Shown piece by piece: positions 27,401 to 34,838 of a stretch of DNA of 64,000 nt. The DNA lies in the NCBI GenBank assembly GCA_902363555.1, contig CABJAM010000015.1:12379-76378 (forward strand), read 5' to 3'. Source of the stretch: Lachnospiraceae bacterium. GTDB taxonomy: Bacteria; Bacillota; Clostridia; Lachnospirales; Lachnospiraceae. The notes beneath the pieces are model-generated. The model was given only the letters and a program-made list of their open reading frames with translations, ran no database searches and was not told the DNA's origin. The number at the start of each line of letters is the position of its first letter. Positions within the stretch are counted from its first letter, which is position 1. Position numbers and translations under genes: made by a program.

Positions 27401-27703
27401 TTTCCTTCCGCTATGTGCAGCATTATTCCCCATGCGACGGATAAAATCAAGTCTTCGCCATAGATCTTCATCTACAATATCCTTAAATTCATCTGTATGC
27501 ATTAAACTGTGCAGGTTATCCTGATAAGGCATGATTAAGGATTTATCCACAGAATACATCCATTTAATGGCAAACTCCATCGACCTGCGGCAGTTGATAA
27601 TACTTGCTTCAGGATCAATATGTATGATTTTCTCTGCTGAAATGGCAACATATGAAAAAGTACTGAACTGTGGATCACTTTTTAGGTAATCGAAGTTTGT
27701 CAT
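24404..27703 (-). CDS. hsdR: Type I restriction endonuclease subunit R
   Basis: 1099 residues. Residues ~10-125 form a DUF4145 domain. The nuclease domain follows (~195-290), with EIGYVDYVLYDDTHRPLAVIEAKRT carrying the catalytic Asp and Glu-x-Lys. The translocase motor has Walker A MATGSGKT and DEAH (IICDEAHRS), with the helicase C-terminal motif IGRGTRLCPG near 690. The C-terminal helical part contacts the methylase core. The ATG has GGGGAGG upstream, which overlaps the end of the 44-codon frame. In a type I system this subunit cuts DNA at a distance after ATP-driven translocation from unmethylated sites. No frame damage is seen, so the enzyme is probably active. Confidence 0.95.
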   Translation of the reverse strand: MTNFDYLKSDPQFSTFSYVAISAEKIIHIDPEASIINCRRSMEFAIKWMYSVDKSLIMPYQDNLHSLMHTDEFKDIVDEDLWRRLDFIRRMGNNAAHSGRKVTFDQAALCLQDLFIFMDFIAYCYSENYEQRNFDIQLLEKEQTSEHVVIPDEFADIDLKALIAENKALKEKLTSRRENQAPEYSPKPLELSEYSTRKIYIDSMLADVGWTEGRDWINEVKLSGMPNKSEIGYVDYVLYDDTHRPLAVIEAKRTCEDLSNGRQQAKLYADLLEKEYGRRPVVFLTNGFDIRIIDGQYPERKCAAIYSKRDLEKWFNLLTMRTSLRNIVINKTIAGRYYQEAAIRAVCDSFGEKNKRKALLVMATGSGKTRTVIALCDVLLNAGWIKNILFLADRNSLVTQAKRSFVNLLPNLSCTNLCEDKDNYNAHCVFSTYQTMMNLIDDTRDEDGKIFSCGHFDLIICDEAHRSIYNKYRDIFTYFDAPLVGLTATPKDEIDKNTYSVFELESGVPTYGYELAQAVKDGYLVDFQSVETSLKFIEQGIVYDELSDEDKQMYEDTFKDDEDRIPEAIESSALNTWIFNYDTIRKVLHIVMTEGMKVEYGVNLGKTIIFAKNHKHAEKIYDIFHKEYPHLPNDYAKVIDNHIKYAQNAIDEFSDPKKLPQIAISVDMLDTGIDVPEVLNLVFFKKVMSKAKFWQMIGRGTRLCPGLMDGKDKQKFYIFDFCGNFEFFRMNNGKPSANMIALQGAVFNLEFQIAYKLQGLNYQTKRLIEYRDRLVEIMSGKVAEINRKNFAVRQHLRYVDMYADKENYKALTYEDTLIVSDEVAPLILPDGDEVSAVRFDALMYGIELAYLSGKKYTKARGDLIARVNAIAGVANIPEIQMKAELIQKILHTSYVEDADVTDFEYIREELRNLMKYIPSGRFCYNTDFTDDILNITWNESELDNDELANYKAKAEYYIRQHQDTIAIAKLKTNKPLTDTDVKMLEKILWSELGTKEDYEKEYGEKPLGEFVREIVGLDMNAAKEAFSEYLNETRLDSRQIYFVNQIVEYIVHNGLLKDLSVLQESPFTDKGSVVEIFKDMNTWLGIRKVIEQINKNAAA

Positions 27704-27707
27704 TAAA

Positions 27708-27842
27708 TCAGCCTCCCCTTTTTGCTGTAATTTTATCTGATCGTAACATGAGTGGAACGTAGTGGCTTATACAACTTTTGATTTGTGATACACTAAAAAA
27801 ATCTGCCATTTCATTTAAAATATCAACTAATTTTTCTTTCAT
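27708..27842 (-). CDS. 44-residue protein between hsdS and hsdR, possible recombinase remnant
   Basis: The ATG at 27842 has GAGGTATATCA upstream, and the frame ends four bases before the hsdR start. Its last codons contain the hsdR ribosome binding site, so translation is likely coupled. The N-terminal part (MKEKLVDILNEMADFFSVSQIK) is an amphipathic helix. From memory, it resembles the opening of tyrosine recombinases that sit beside hsdS genes and invert them. No catalytic residues follow. It may be the remaining start of such a recombinase gene, or a genuine small protein. Function unknown. Confidence 0.5.
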   Translation of the reverse strand: MKEKLVDILNEMADFFSVSQIKSCISHYVPLMLRSDKITAKRGG

Positions 27843-27903
27843 ATTGATATACCTCTTTCATTTTTTATATACCAACATCCTACACTGACTACGTCCTATT
27901 AAA

Positions 27904-29013
27904 TTATCCAAAATACTTTTGCATTAATGAATCAAATAATAATTGGGCCTCATCTAGAGACTTCTGTATTGCAACTTTTGATTTATCGACCTGGGCGACG
28001 AAGGTGGCGAACTTCTCCTGTAACTCCAGTGGAGGCAATATAATACGCAATTGCCCGAGCCGTTCTTTTGAAATATTTGACATTGACTTAGCCGAACCGG
28101 TTGCTATTGCCTCAATATGAACTCTGAAGACATCTAGATTTATGAGCTTCCAAAGGAATATCTTGTTACACCTATCATTTGTATTCAAGCGAAAAATCAA
28201 ATCTGGCATCATCAATTTAGGCGGAGTATTTGAAACATAAGCACACATTCCAACCAGTTCAGGTGTATTTTTCCTTGTAAATAGCAGATCATCTGGATGA
28301 ACCTCTGCTGAAACAACAAACTTTGCTTCGTCCAATATAGCCTTATTTTCATTTGGCCGATATTCACCATATGTAGCAGCGCTCAGCTTCAAGACTGCTG
28401 GATGATCACCATGCCGTGGTTCGTCCGAACAAATAAAGCTTTTTCCATTCTCAATATTAATTAAGCAATCACTTAAAGAGCAAACTTTCCAACCAAAAGT
28501 ATTTGAAATCGGATTGCCAAACATCTCGACAAATCGGGCTTTGATGAGGGTGTCCAGATTATTTATTTGAAGATTTCTATTGTCTAAGACTCCTTTTACT
28601 TTGTCTAATATTCCAACTACTTTTTTTTGTGTTTTAACATCTGGAAGAACAATTAATGCATCTGTCAGATTCCCAAGCTTAATATACTTAATTACTCCTC
28701 CAATTGCTTGTTTCCGAAGTTCGTCTACATAGCCCTTCATAAAATAGTAAAGATATGGCATATACAATTTTTCATTCCCATTACTCTCAATAATGTAAGT
28801 TCTTTGATATGCATCAAATTTTCCGTTAAAGTACTTTACATTCAAATCTCCGTTACCAGCCACCAAGACACATTCGCAATCGTATGAATATGATGCTATT
28901 TTTAGTGGTTCTTTCGAACATGTAAAGAACGGATATTCTCCATCTTCTGTGGAAACATTAGCATCTAATTTTCCAGTCCTTATTTTTGTCAAATCACCAA
29001 TTTTTACTCTCAT
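27904..29013 (-). CDS. hsdS: Type I restriction-modification specificity subunit S
   Basis: 369 residues with the duplicated layout of HsdS: a first target recognition domain (~1-120), a central helical spacer (QKKVVGILDKVKGVLDNRNLQINNLDTLIKARFVEMFGNP, ~128-172), a second recognition domain (~175-315), and a closing conserved helix (LELQEKFATFVAQVDKSKVAIQKSLDEAQLLFDSLMQKYFG). Each recognition domain reads one half of a split DNA site, and the helices set the distance between the halves. The recognition site cannot be predicted. It is separated from hsdM by the toxin-antitoxin unit. No second, silent hsdS copy is present in the window. Confidence 0.9.
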   Translation of the reverse strand: MRVKIGDLTKIRTGKLDANVSTEDGEYPFFTCSKEPLKIASYSYDCECVLVAGNGDLNVKYFNGKFDAYQRTYIIESNGNEKLYMPYLYYFMKGYVDELRKQAIGGVIKYIKLGNLTDALIVLPDVKTQKKVVGILDKVKGVLDNRNLQINNLDTLIKARFVEMFGNPISNTFGWKVCSLSDCLINIENGKSFICSDEPRHGDHPAVLKLSAATYGEYRPNENKAILDEAKFVVSAEVHPDDLLFTRKNTPELVGMCAYVSNTPPKLMMPDLIFRLNTNDRCNKIFLWKLINLDVFRVHIEAIATGSAKSMSNISKERLGQLRIILPPLELQEKFATFVAQVDKSKVAIQKSLDEAQLLFDSLMQKYFG

Positions 29014-29042
29014 GCTTCATCCGTGCAAATATCATTTGCCTA

Positions 29043-29071
29043 TTGCTCTCATAATATATGTTTGTTATAAT
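29043..29071 (+). promoter_or_regulatory. Promoter of the small membrane toxin
   Basis: TTGCTC (29043-29048), a 17-base spacer and TATAAT (29066-29071). Transcription would start near 29078, giving a leader of about 100 bases with two stem-loops (CTACC/GGTAG and CGGAGG/CCTCCG). Confidence 0.6.
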
Positions 29072-29180
29072 ATATTCGGTGCTACCCTACACGGTAGGCG
29101 GTTAGTCTTCTACGGAGGACTGTGACCTCCGATTACATAGAAATTCCATTCGGAAAATCTTACTCAGGAGGAACTTGCTT

Positions 29181-29279
29181 ATGCTCACCATCAGTGACTT
29201 GATTGCAGTGATTAGTCTCTGCTTAACCAGTTTTGGTCTTGGCTACTCGATCGGTAAGAGTAACAAGACACAAAAATAA
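29181..29279 (+). CDS. Small hydrophobic toxin of a type I toxin-antitoxin pair (holin-like toxin type)
   Basis: 32 residues: a short polar start (MLTISD), one membrane helix (LIAVISLCLTSFGLGYSIG) and a basic tail (KSNKTQK). This matches the small 'putative holin-like toxins' of Firmicutes. AGGAGG precedes the ATG by nine bases. It is the only plus-strand gene inside the minus-strand restriction operon. The stop codon lies within the first arm of a bidirectional terminator. A leader with stable hairpins and an antisense RNA promoter facing it complete the type I toxin-antitoxin pattern. Expression would depolarise the membrane; this is inferred from the family. Confidence 0.75.
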   Translation: MLTISDLIAVISLCLTSFGLGYSIGKSNKTQK

Positions 29280-29311
29280 CCGCCCTGTCTGCAAACTAAG
29301 CGGTTATTTTT
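29272..29311. terminator. Bidirectional terminator shared by toxin mRNA and antisense RNA
   Basis: A perfect 12-bp stem, AAAAATAACCGC (29272-29283) with GCGGTTATTTTT (29300-29311). T-runs lie on both strands. Confidence 0.85.
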
Positions 29312-29360
29312 GAATAATCAATTATATGTGGACTAACCGTCTATCGGTAGCACCTTTTAT
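29272..29360 (-). ncRNA. Probable antisense antitoxin RNA of the type I toxin-antitoxin pair
   Basis: A promoter lies just upstream, and transcription would run about 90 bases to the shared terminator. The RNA would be complementary to the 3' end of the toxin mRNA. Its first part (positions 29358-29335 read on the minus strand: GGTGCTACC, a short spacer, CGGTTAGTC) repeats almost exactly the start of the toxin mRNA leader (from 29078), so the locus is flanked by inverted copies of one motif. Confidence 0.6.
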
Positions 29361-29366
29361 ATAATT

Positions 29367-29395
29367 ATATTAACATTCTTAACCACTCTAGTCAA
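29367..29395 (-). promoter_or_regulatory. Promoter of the antisense RNA
   Basis: Minus strand TTGACT (29395-29390), exactly 17 bases, then TAATAT (29372-29367). It is closer to consensus than the toxin promoter, as expected for a labile antitoxin RNA made in excess. Confidence 0.65.
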
Positions 29396-29520
29396 CCTGT
29401 ATATTTCTCAAACAACACTATTTTCTCAATTTTAATGCGTTCAGAACTCTTATTCTACAGTCCTGCACATCCCGACAAATGCCAATTTGCTTTTCCCTTC
29501 CAGTGTCTTTCCACTATTTT

Positions 29521-31017
29521 CTACAACATAGCCTTCAATTCCTGTAATTCTTTTGCAATCTGCGCATCAAGTTCTAATATCTTATCCATGATTTCAGATG
29601 TCGGTGGATACTCTACCGGCACATATTCCACCTTCTTATATTTATTAATCGACAGATCATAACCTTTATCTATGATTTCCTGTTTCGGCACCAGAAATGA
29701 TTTTTCCGTACGTTTTCTGTCAGTTTCTTTGTCTCTCTTATGAAATCTTTCTATGATATCCGGAATATCATTTTGGCTAACCGGGCTACGTTTATCATCC
29801 AAACTGAAACCATCTGCCTGCATGTCATAGAACCACACATGGTCTGTTCCTCCGTGTTCAGTTTTGGTAAATATTAAAATTCCGGTTGATACGCCAGCAT
29901 AAGGTTTAAATACGCCGGATGGCATTGAGATGATCGCTTCTAATCTTTGATTCTCCACCAATTCCTGACGAATTGCTTTATGTGCTGTAGATGAACCAAA
30001 CAATACACCATCGGGTACAATACATGCGCATCTCCCGCCAATCCTAAGCATCTGAACAAATAACTCTACAAATAGTAATTCCGTCTTTTTAGTTTTACAT
30101 TTCTTTAATAGATCAGCGGATACAATATCATAATCAAGGCTTCCTTTGAATGGAGGATTAGCCAAAATAAGGGAATACTTATTTCTATCTGTATTTTGAT
30201 CAGACAGGCTATCCCTATATTCAATAAATGGATTATCAATGCCATGAGTCATCATATTCATGGCACCTATACGGAGCATGGTTCGATCCATATCAAAGCC
30301 ATAAAACATATGATTCATATAGTGTTCTTTTTTTGCTCTATCATAGAAGATTTCTTCTTTTCTATTTTCTTTTAAATATTCGCCGGCAGACACTAAAAAC
30401 CCGGAAGTACCACAGGCCGGATCACAAATCATATCGTCAGAGGTCGGCTCCATTAATTCAACCATCATTCTGATAATATGCCGTGGTGTCCGGAACTGTC
30501 CATTTACGCCGGAATTTGCCAACTTGGATAATAAATACTCATATACATCCCCGCGGACATCTGTTTCTTTTAACCCCGCCATTTGTTGATAAAGATCATC
30601 CATTGCATCAACTATTTTTGAAAGCATCAAAGGCGTTGGAATTTTAAATATCGCATCTCCCATATATTTTGAGTAGGCACTGCCCTTATCCGTGTGAAGA
30701 TTCTTTATAAAAGGGAATACCATTTCCTGAATAACAGAATACATTTTCTGTGCAGGAAAGTCATGAAATATTGACCATTTCAACTGCCTCCCATCAATAC
30801 CTCTGTCTCCAATCTGTACTTCACCTGCAAAGATACTTTTATACGGCAATCCAAGCATTGCGCTTTCCTTTGCATGGATATTATCTGTATCATCTAAATC
30901 ATGAATAAACATCATATATGTCATTTGTTCAATCACATCCAGAGGGTTTGTAAGCCCGCCTGTCCAAAAGATTTCCCATAGGCTGTCAATTTTGTTTTTC
31001 AGTTCACCAGTAATCAT
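29521..31017 (-). CDS. hsdM: Type I restriction-modification DNA adenine methyltransferase subunit M
   Basis: 498 residues. A helical N-terminal domain (~1-140, HsdM_N) is followed by the N6-adenine methylase fold with the AdoMet motif DPACGTSGF (199-207) and the catalytic NPPF (287-290). With HsdS it methylates both halves of the recognition site and protects the host chromosome. A C-terminal segment (~420-498) carries YDLSINKYKK, typical of HsdM. Its ATG overlaps the last bases of fic by one base, so fic and hsdM are one transcript. The operon is then interrupted by the oppositely oriented toxin gene before hsdS. Confidence 0.95.
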   Translation of the reverse strand: MITGELKNKIDSLWEIFWTGGLTNPLDVIEQMTYMMFIHDLDDTDNIHAKESAMLGLPYKSIFAGEVQIGDRGIDGRQLKWSIFHDFPAQKMYSVIQEMVFPFIKNLHTDKGSAYSKYMGDAIFKIPTPLMLSKIVDAMDDLYQQMAGLKETDVRGDVYEYLLSKLANSGVNGQFRTPRHIIRMMVELMEPTSDDMICDPACGTSGFLVSAGEYLKENRKEEIFYDRAKKEHYMNHMFYGFDMDRTMLRIGAMNMMTHGIDNPFIEYRDSLSDQNTDRNKYSLILANPPFKGSLDYDIVSADLLKKCKTKKTELLFVELFVQMLRIGGRCACIVPDGVLFGSSTAHKAIRQELVENQRLEAIISMPSGVFKPYAGVSTGILIFTKTEHGGTDHVWFYDMQADGFSLDDKRSPVSQNDIPDIIERFHKRDKETDRKRTEKSFLVPKQEIIDKGYDLSINKYKKVEYVPVEYPPTSEIMDKILELDAQIAKELQELKAML

Positions 31018-32078
31018 TATCGTTCATCCTCCCAGTTCCAGGAATACCTGGTATATCGTCCATTTCCAATTTTTATGATTTTTCCTTGTTTTGTTAACTC
31101 TGTAAGCGTACGCTGGACCGTTGTCTGGCTTACACCAGGTACGTTTTCCATGATTTCCTTCTTTGTAATCGTTCCCAAATGTTTTCTTATTTCTTCAGCA
31201 ACACGATTTGGTTTTGGTATCCTTTTTTCTTCAATCAATTTTGTTCTTTCAAAAAATTCTCTGTATGCAGCAACGATGACGCCTAAGATATAAATAACAA
31301 ATGGGGAATAATCATTTTCCTCCTCGTACCATTTTTGTGAACTTTCCTGTAAAGTCTCATAATAAGAATCCTTTGTAGTCTCAATCAATTTTTCAATACT
31401 GATATATTTTCCAACAATATATTCCGATTTATATAGTAATAATATTGTTAATAATCTGCTCATCCTTCCATTCCCATCACGAAACGGATGAATGCATAAA
31501 AAATCAAGAACGAACATTGGAATGAGAAGCAATGGGTCTGCTTCTGTATGATTAACCGCATAATTATATGCCTCACAAAGTTTATCTATGGACTCCGGAG
31601 TCTCCCAGGACGGCACAGGACTAAAACGAACCACCCTGTTTCCATTGACATCTTTTTCTTCGATAATATTATCTGCACTTTTAAACAATCCACCAATTCC
31701 CGTATTTTCAAACTTATACAGATCCCTGTGAAGCTGCAAAATAAAGGTACTCCGCACAGGAATATGCTCATTATTCTCATGGATTGTATTTAAAACATCT
31801 CTATATCCGGCAATCTCCCGTTCATTTCTGCTCCTGGGCATTGTTTTATCTAAAACAATTTTTTTCAATCGATCATCGGATGTATAAATGCCTTCTATTT
31901 TATTAGAACTCTCCGTGCTCTGTATTCTGGCAACCTCGACTAAATCAGCCAGTACATCTGCATGCCTGTTGGCAATCAGACGCTGTTCACCTTTATATTC
32001 ATGAATACTTGTTAAATACCCAACAACCTGAGGGGTAAGTAATTTTTTCCATTTTTCCGAATAATCATAGTTTCTCAC
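31017..32078 (-). CDS. Fic-domain protein with built-in inhibitory helix and C-terminal winged helix
   Basis: 353 residues, GTG start behind GGGGGG. The Fic catalytic loop is complete: HPFRDGNGRMSR (~196-207). An N-terminal inhibitory motif of the S-x-x-x-E-G type (SNKIEG, ~56-61) is present, which marks the self-inhibited class that keeps the AMP-transfer site closed. Residues ~290-353 form a winged helix (KKEIMENVPGVSQTTVQRTLTELTKQGKII), so it may bind DNA. It is the first gene of the restriction operon. Fic genes are often carried in type I restriction loci, where their role (nucleotidylation of a host target) is not settled. Confidence 0.9.
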   Translation of the reverse strand: MRNYDYSEKWKKLLTPQVVGYLTSIHEYKGEQRLIANRHADVLADLVEVARIQSTESSNKIEGIYTSDDRLKKIVLDKTMPRSRNEREIAGYRDVLNTIHENNEHIPVRSTFILQLHRDLYKFENTGIGGLFKSADNIIEEKDVNGNRVVRFSPVPSWETPESIDKLCEAYNYAVNHTEADPLLLIPMFVLDFLCIHPFRDGNGRMSRLLTILLLYKSEYIVGKYISIEKLIETTKDSYYETLQESSQKWYEEENDYSPFVIYILGVIVAAYREFFERTKLIEEKRIPKPNRVAEEIRKHLGTITKKEIMENVPGVSQTTVQRTLTELTKQGKIIKIGNGRYTRYSWNWEDER

Positions 32079-32159
32079 TGATTTCCCCCCACTATTTTAA
32101 TAAATTCATCTCTTATTTTTACTTAAGTATACTATATCATTTAAGATCATCATAATCAA

Positions 32160-32199
32160 TCCCATCTTAGTCTTTTCTTGTGAAATGACTAAGATGGGA
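32160..32199 (-). terminator. Terminator-like 13-bp hairpin behind the sugar-sensor operon
   Basis: TCCCATCTTAGTC (32160-32172) pairs perfectly with GACTAAGATGGGA (32187-32199). The T-run on the minus strand is weak (ATTGATTATG), but the position behind the operon end fits. Confidence 0.55.
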
Positions 32200-32234
32200 T
32201 GTTAAAATACAATATGAATACGATATCTCCCACT

Positions 32235-33710
32235 CTATAATGAATTCTTCACCTTCTCAATATCCACATGTTTTCTTTGCTTAGCGCTGGCCAGAAGCTT
32301 TTTAAAACGCTCCTGGTCATTATGCTTTTTAGCATCCAGAAGAAGGCATATGAACATATCCGTCAAATCCTCCTTACACTTTTCTAACCCCAACTGAGCA
32401 ATCCGACATAAATCCTCCTGTTTATCATGTTTCTGATAATATTTCATTAATGAGATATAATCTTTGCTCATCTGCCCCAGATGTTCTTCCAGATAAGATA
32501 CATATTTGTCTTCCCTGCCATATTGATAATATAAATAAGCAGCTTCTTCCCTGTAATATGATGTGTCCATGATATCTGCCCGGGCCAGATGTTCTTCTTT
32601 ATTGGTACACAGCTTTTCAGCCAGTTGCAGCATCACATCCCCACAGCCATAATGATCATAATATCTATTTTTTATAATATCCTCCAGAACCCTTTTTCTT
32701 ACTTTCCAATCCTCTGTTTTCAATTGTTCGGACCTTATAAGCGTTTCAGCTATATTCCGTATTCCCTCAATCTCCTGCTGATCGTCAATATGTTTTTCAT
32801 AACTCAGCCATCGTATACCTTCAAGTACCTGCTCCCAACAGGCGGTAAGACTAAAATCCTCCTGCTGCATACTTTTTGATATTGTTTTCAGGCACTTTAC
32901 ACGGATATCCAACAGAATTTCTTTCTTCCTTTCAATATCTATCCATAATTTATATTTTTCACGGGAAAATACACCTTCCTCATACTTCGCCTTCATAAAG
33001 GCCTCCAAATCAGCAATTTTTGTATCCAGTATGACTGCCATATCCAAAAATATTTCCTGTGAAATGCCCTCCTCCACAAGGATTCTGGGCTTGACCTCCT
33101 GACATACCGGATGTTCAAGCATTTCAATAAGCTTTTCTGCCCGCTCCCTGTTGCCCTGGCCTTCAATTAACTTATTCACCGCACGGATCCAGTCTTCTCC
33201 CACATCGCTTAATTTTCGGGAAAACATGTTTTCTTTATCTGCTTCTGACAATGAAAAGAAATCACACTCCGGACTATCTTCAGAATCTTCCGCCTCCTCA
33301 ACAGAAAAACTAAGTTCACAAATCCTGTCCATGATATCCGACACCAGCTGATATTCTTCAAGAAGCAGAAGATCATGACATCCCGCAAAAATTTGATTGA
33401 TAAACAAAATTGCATCACAAGGATCATTGTGCCAGGTCTTCCAGTCATCCATGTATCTGCCGTCATCATCAAATTCGTAATAATGTGTCTCATACTCCAA
33501 ATAAATCTCACCGTTCTTTACCTGCTCACAGAAATCATCTATTTCCGACAACGTTGGCATATTGATGATTTTTTTCTCACCGGAAAGCAGCAGTAAAAAA
33601 TCTTCCGGATGACTTTCCTCGGCCAGCTTTGCCTGAGATAAAATCCATGCGTCCTTCGCATCTTCAGACATATTTATCAGCAGCAATTTTACCTGTTCTA
33701 AAAATTCCAT
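32235..33710 (-). CDS. Uncharacterised 491-residue helical repeat protein
   Basis: No family recognised with confidence. The protein is acidic and almost entirely helical, with no signal peptide or membrane segment, so it is cytoplasmic. The second half (~300-480) reads like tetratricopeptide-type helical pairs (for example EEAAYLYYQYGREDKYVSYLEEHLGQMSKDY). A similar C-terminal part occurs in SWIM zinc-finger proteins, but no Zn motif is present here. It starts three bases behind the galactose-binding lipoprotein gene with GAGG upstream, so it belongs to the same operon as the two-component system. It may be a scaffold. Confidence 0.55.
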   Translation of the reverse strand: MEFLEQVKLLLINMSEDAKDAWILSQAKLAEESHPEDFLLLLSGEKKIINMPTLSEIDDFCEQVKNGEIYLEYETHYYEFDDDGRYMDDWKTWHNDPCDAILFINQIFAGCHDLLLLEEYQLVSDIMDRICELSFSVEEAEDSEDSPECDFFSLSEADKENMFSRKLSDVGEDWIRAVNKLIEGQGNRERAEKLIEMLEHPVCQEVKPRILVEEGISQEIFLDMAVILDTKIADLEAFMKAKYEEGVFSREKYKLWIDIERKKEILLDIRVKCLKTISKSMQQEDFSLTACWEQVLEGIRWLSYEKHIDDQQEIEGIRNIAETLIRSEQLKTEDWKVRKRVLEDIIKNRYYDHYGCGDVMLQLAEKLCTNKEEHLARADIMDTSYYREEAAYLYYQYGREDKYVSYLEEHLGQMSKDYISLMKYYQKHDKQEDLCRIAQLGLEKCKEDLTDMFICLLLDAKKHNDQERFKKLLASAKQRKHVDIEKVKNSL

Positions 33711-33713
33711 AAT

Positions 33714-34751
33714 TTATTTATCCTCATACAATTCCCCAACATTATCCTTATCCACCTTAAAATACGACAAATAAATATACCGTTCATTCTTAAATTCAAT
33801 CTGATCCATCCCATACCCAGTTACAAGTGCCACGGCCAGCTTCACCATCGCTCCCGCCTGCCCTTCCTTATCATTGTACACCGTTCCGGACAGCAGCGAA
33901 TCAGCAACCGCCTCCAGGCCCACATCGGTGCCGTCAATGCCAAAAAACACAGGCAGAGTAGCATCCGTATAGTTTAATTTCTTATAGGCGTCGATTGCAC
34001 CCAGAGCCATATCGTCATTGTTGGCCAGAACGAGCTCGATCTGGTTCTGATACTGGCTGATCATCTGCTCCATACGGTTTTGAGCCTGCGCCCGGTTCCA
34101 GTTTGCAATCTGGTAGCCCAGTTTTTCAAGCTTAATGCCGTTATTTCTTAAAGCCTCCACAGCGGTTTCTGTGCGTATGATGGCGTCCTGATGGCCCGGT
34201 TCGCCCTCAAGGACCACATACTGGATCTTTCCGTCCTTATTTCGGTCGATCTGGCTGTTTTGTTTGATCAGATCCGCCGCCAGCTCCCCCTGCATCACCC
34301 CGGACTGCCTGGCGTCCGCACCCACATAATAGAGCTTATCCCACTGCATCATATCCTCCGCAACCGGTTCCCGGTTAAAAAATATAATGGGCACATCATG
34401 TTCTCTTGCAAGGTCGATGATATCCGACGGGTCCGACCGGTCGACCATATTGACACAGAGCACATTACAGCCGGCGTCGATCAGCTCCTTCACCTGATCA
34501 TTCTGCGTTTTCTGCGAACCGCCAGCGTCCCGGATCATCACCGCGGTTTCAAGATCACCGCTCTCGCAAGCATTCAACTGCTCTTTAAAGCTGGCAAGCA
34601 GCTCGCCTAAAAATGTATCACTTTGATCGTAATAGGTCACGCCCACATGAACCTTATTTGTCAAGACCTTCTGCGTCCTGCCGCAGGCGCATAAAAGCTG
34701 CAAACTCAGACAGAGCACAAGGCCCGCCGCTAAAATTTTTTTTACCCTCAT
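33714..34751 (-). CDS. Galactose-binding-like lipoprotein, MglB paralogue
   Basis: 345 residues with a lipoprotein signal (LCLSLQLLCAC, lipidated Cys near 23). The type I periplasmic binding fold is related to MglB, with hallmark stretches NMVDRSDP, IIFFNREP, the calcium-loop-like DRNKDGKIQYV and ANNDDMALGAIDAY. It is shorter than the importer's own MglB-like gene (43282-44622) and belongs to the sensor operon, so it more likely presents sugar to the YesM-like kinase or assists sensing than feeds the transporter directly. That role is inferred from the neighbourhood. Confidence 0.8.
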   Translation of the reverse strand: MRVKKILAAGLVLCLSLQLLCACGRTQKVLTNKVHVGVTYYDQSDTFLGELLASFKEQLNACESGDLETAVMIRDAGGSQKTQNDQVKELIDAGCNVLCVNMVDRSDPSDIIDLAREHDVPIIFFNREPVAEDMMQWDKLYYVGADARQSGVMQGELAADLIKQNSQIDRNKDGKIQYVVLEGEPGHQDAIIRTETAVEALRNNGIKLEKLGYQIANWNRAQAQNRMEQMISQYQNQIELVLANNDDMALGAIDAYKKLNYTDATLPVFFGIDGTDVGLEAVADSLLSGTVYNDKEGQAGAMVKLAVALVTGYGMDQIEFKNERYIYLSYFKVDKDNVGELYEDK

Positions 34752-34838
34752 AATCTATCTCTGCCTTTCTTCCTCCCGGCAACTGCCCTTTTTGGTCCGG
34801 TCCGTGCAGTCACATACCGTCCTGCCAAAACAACGCCC

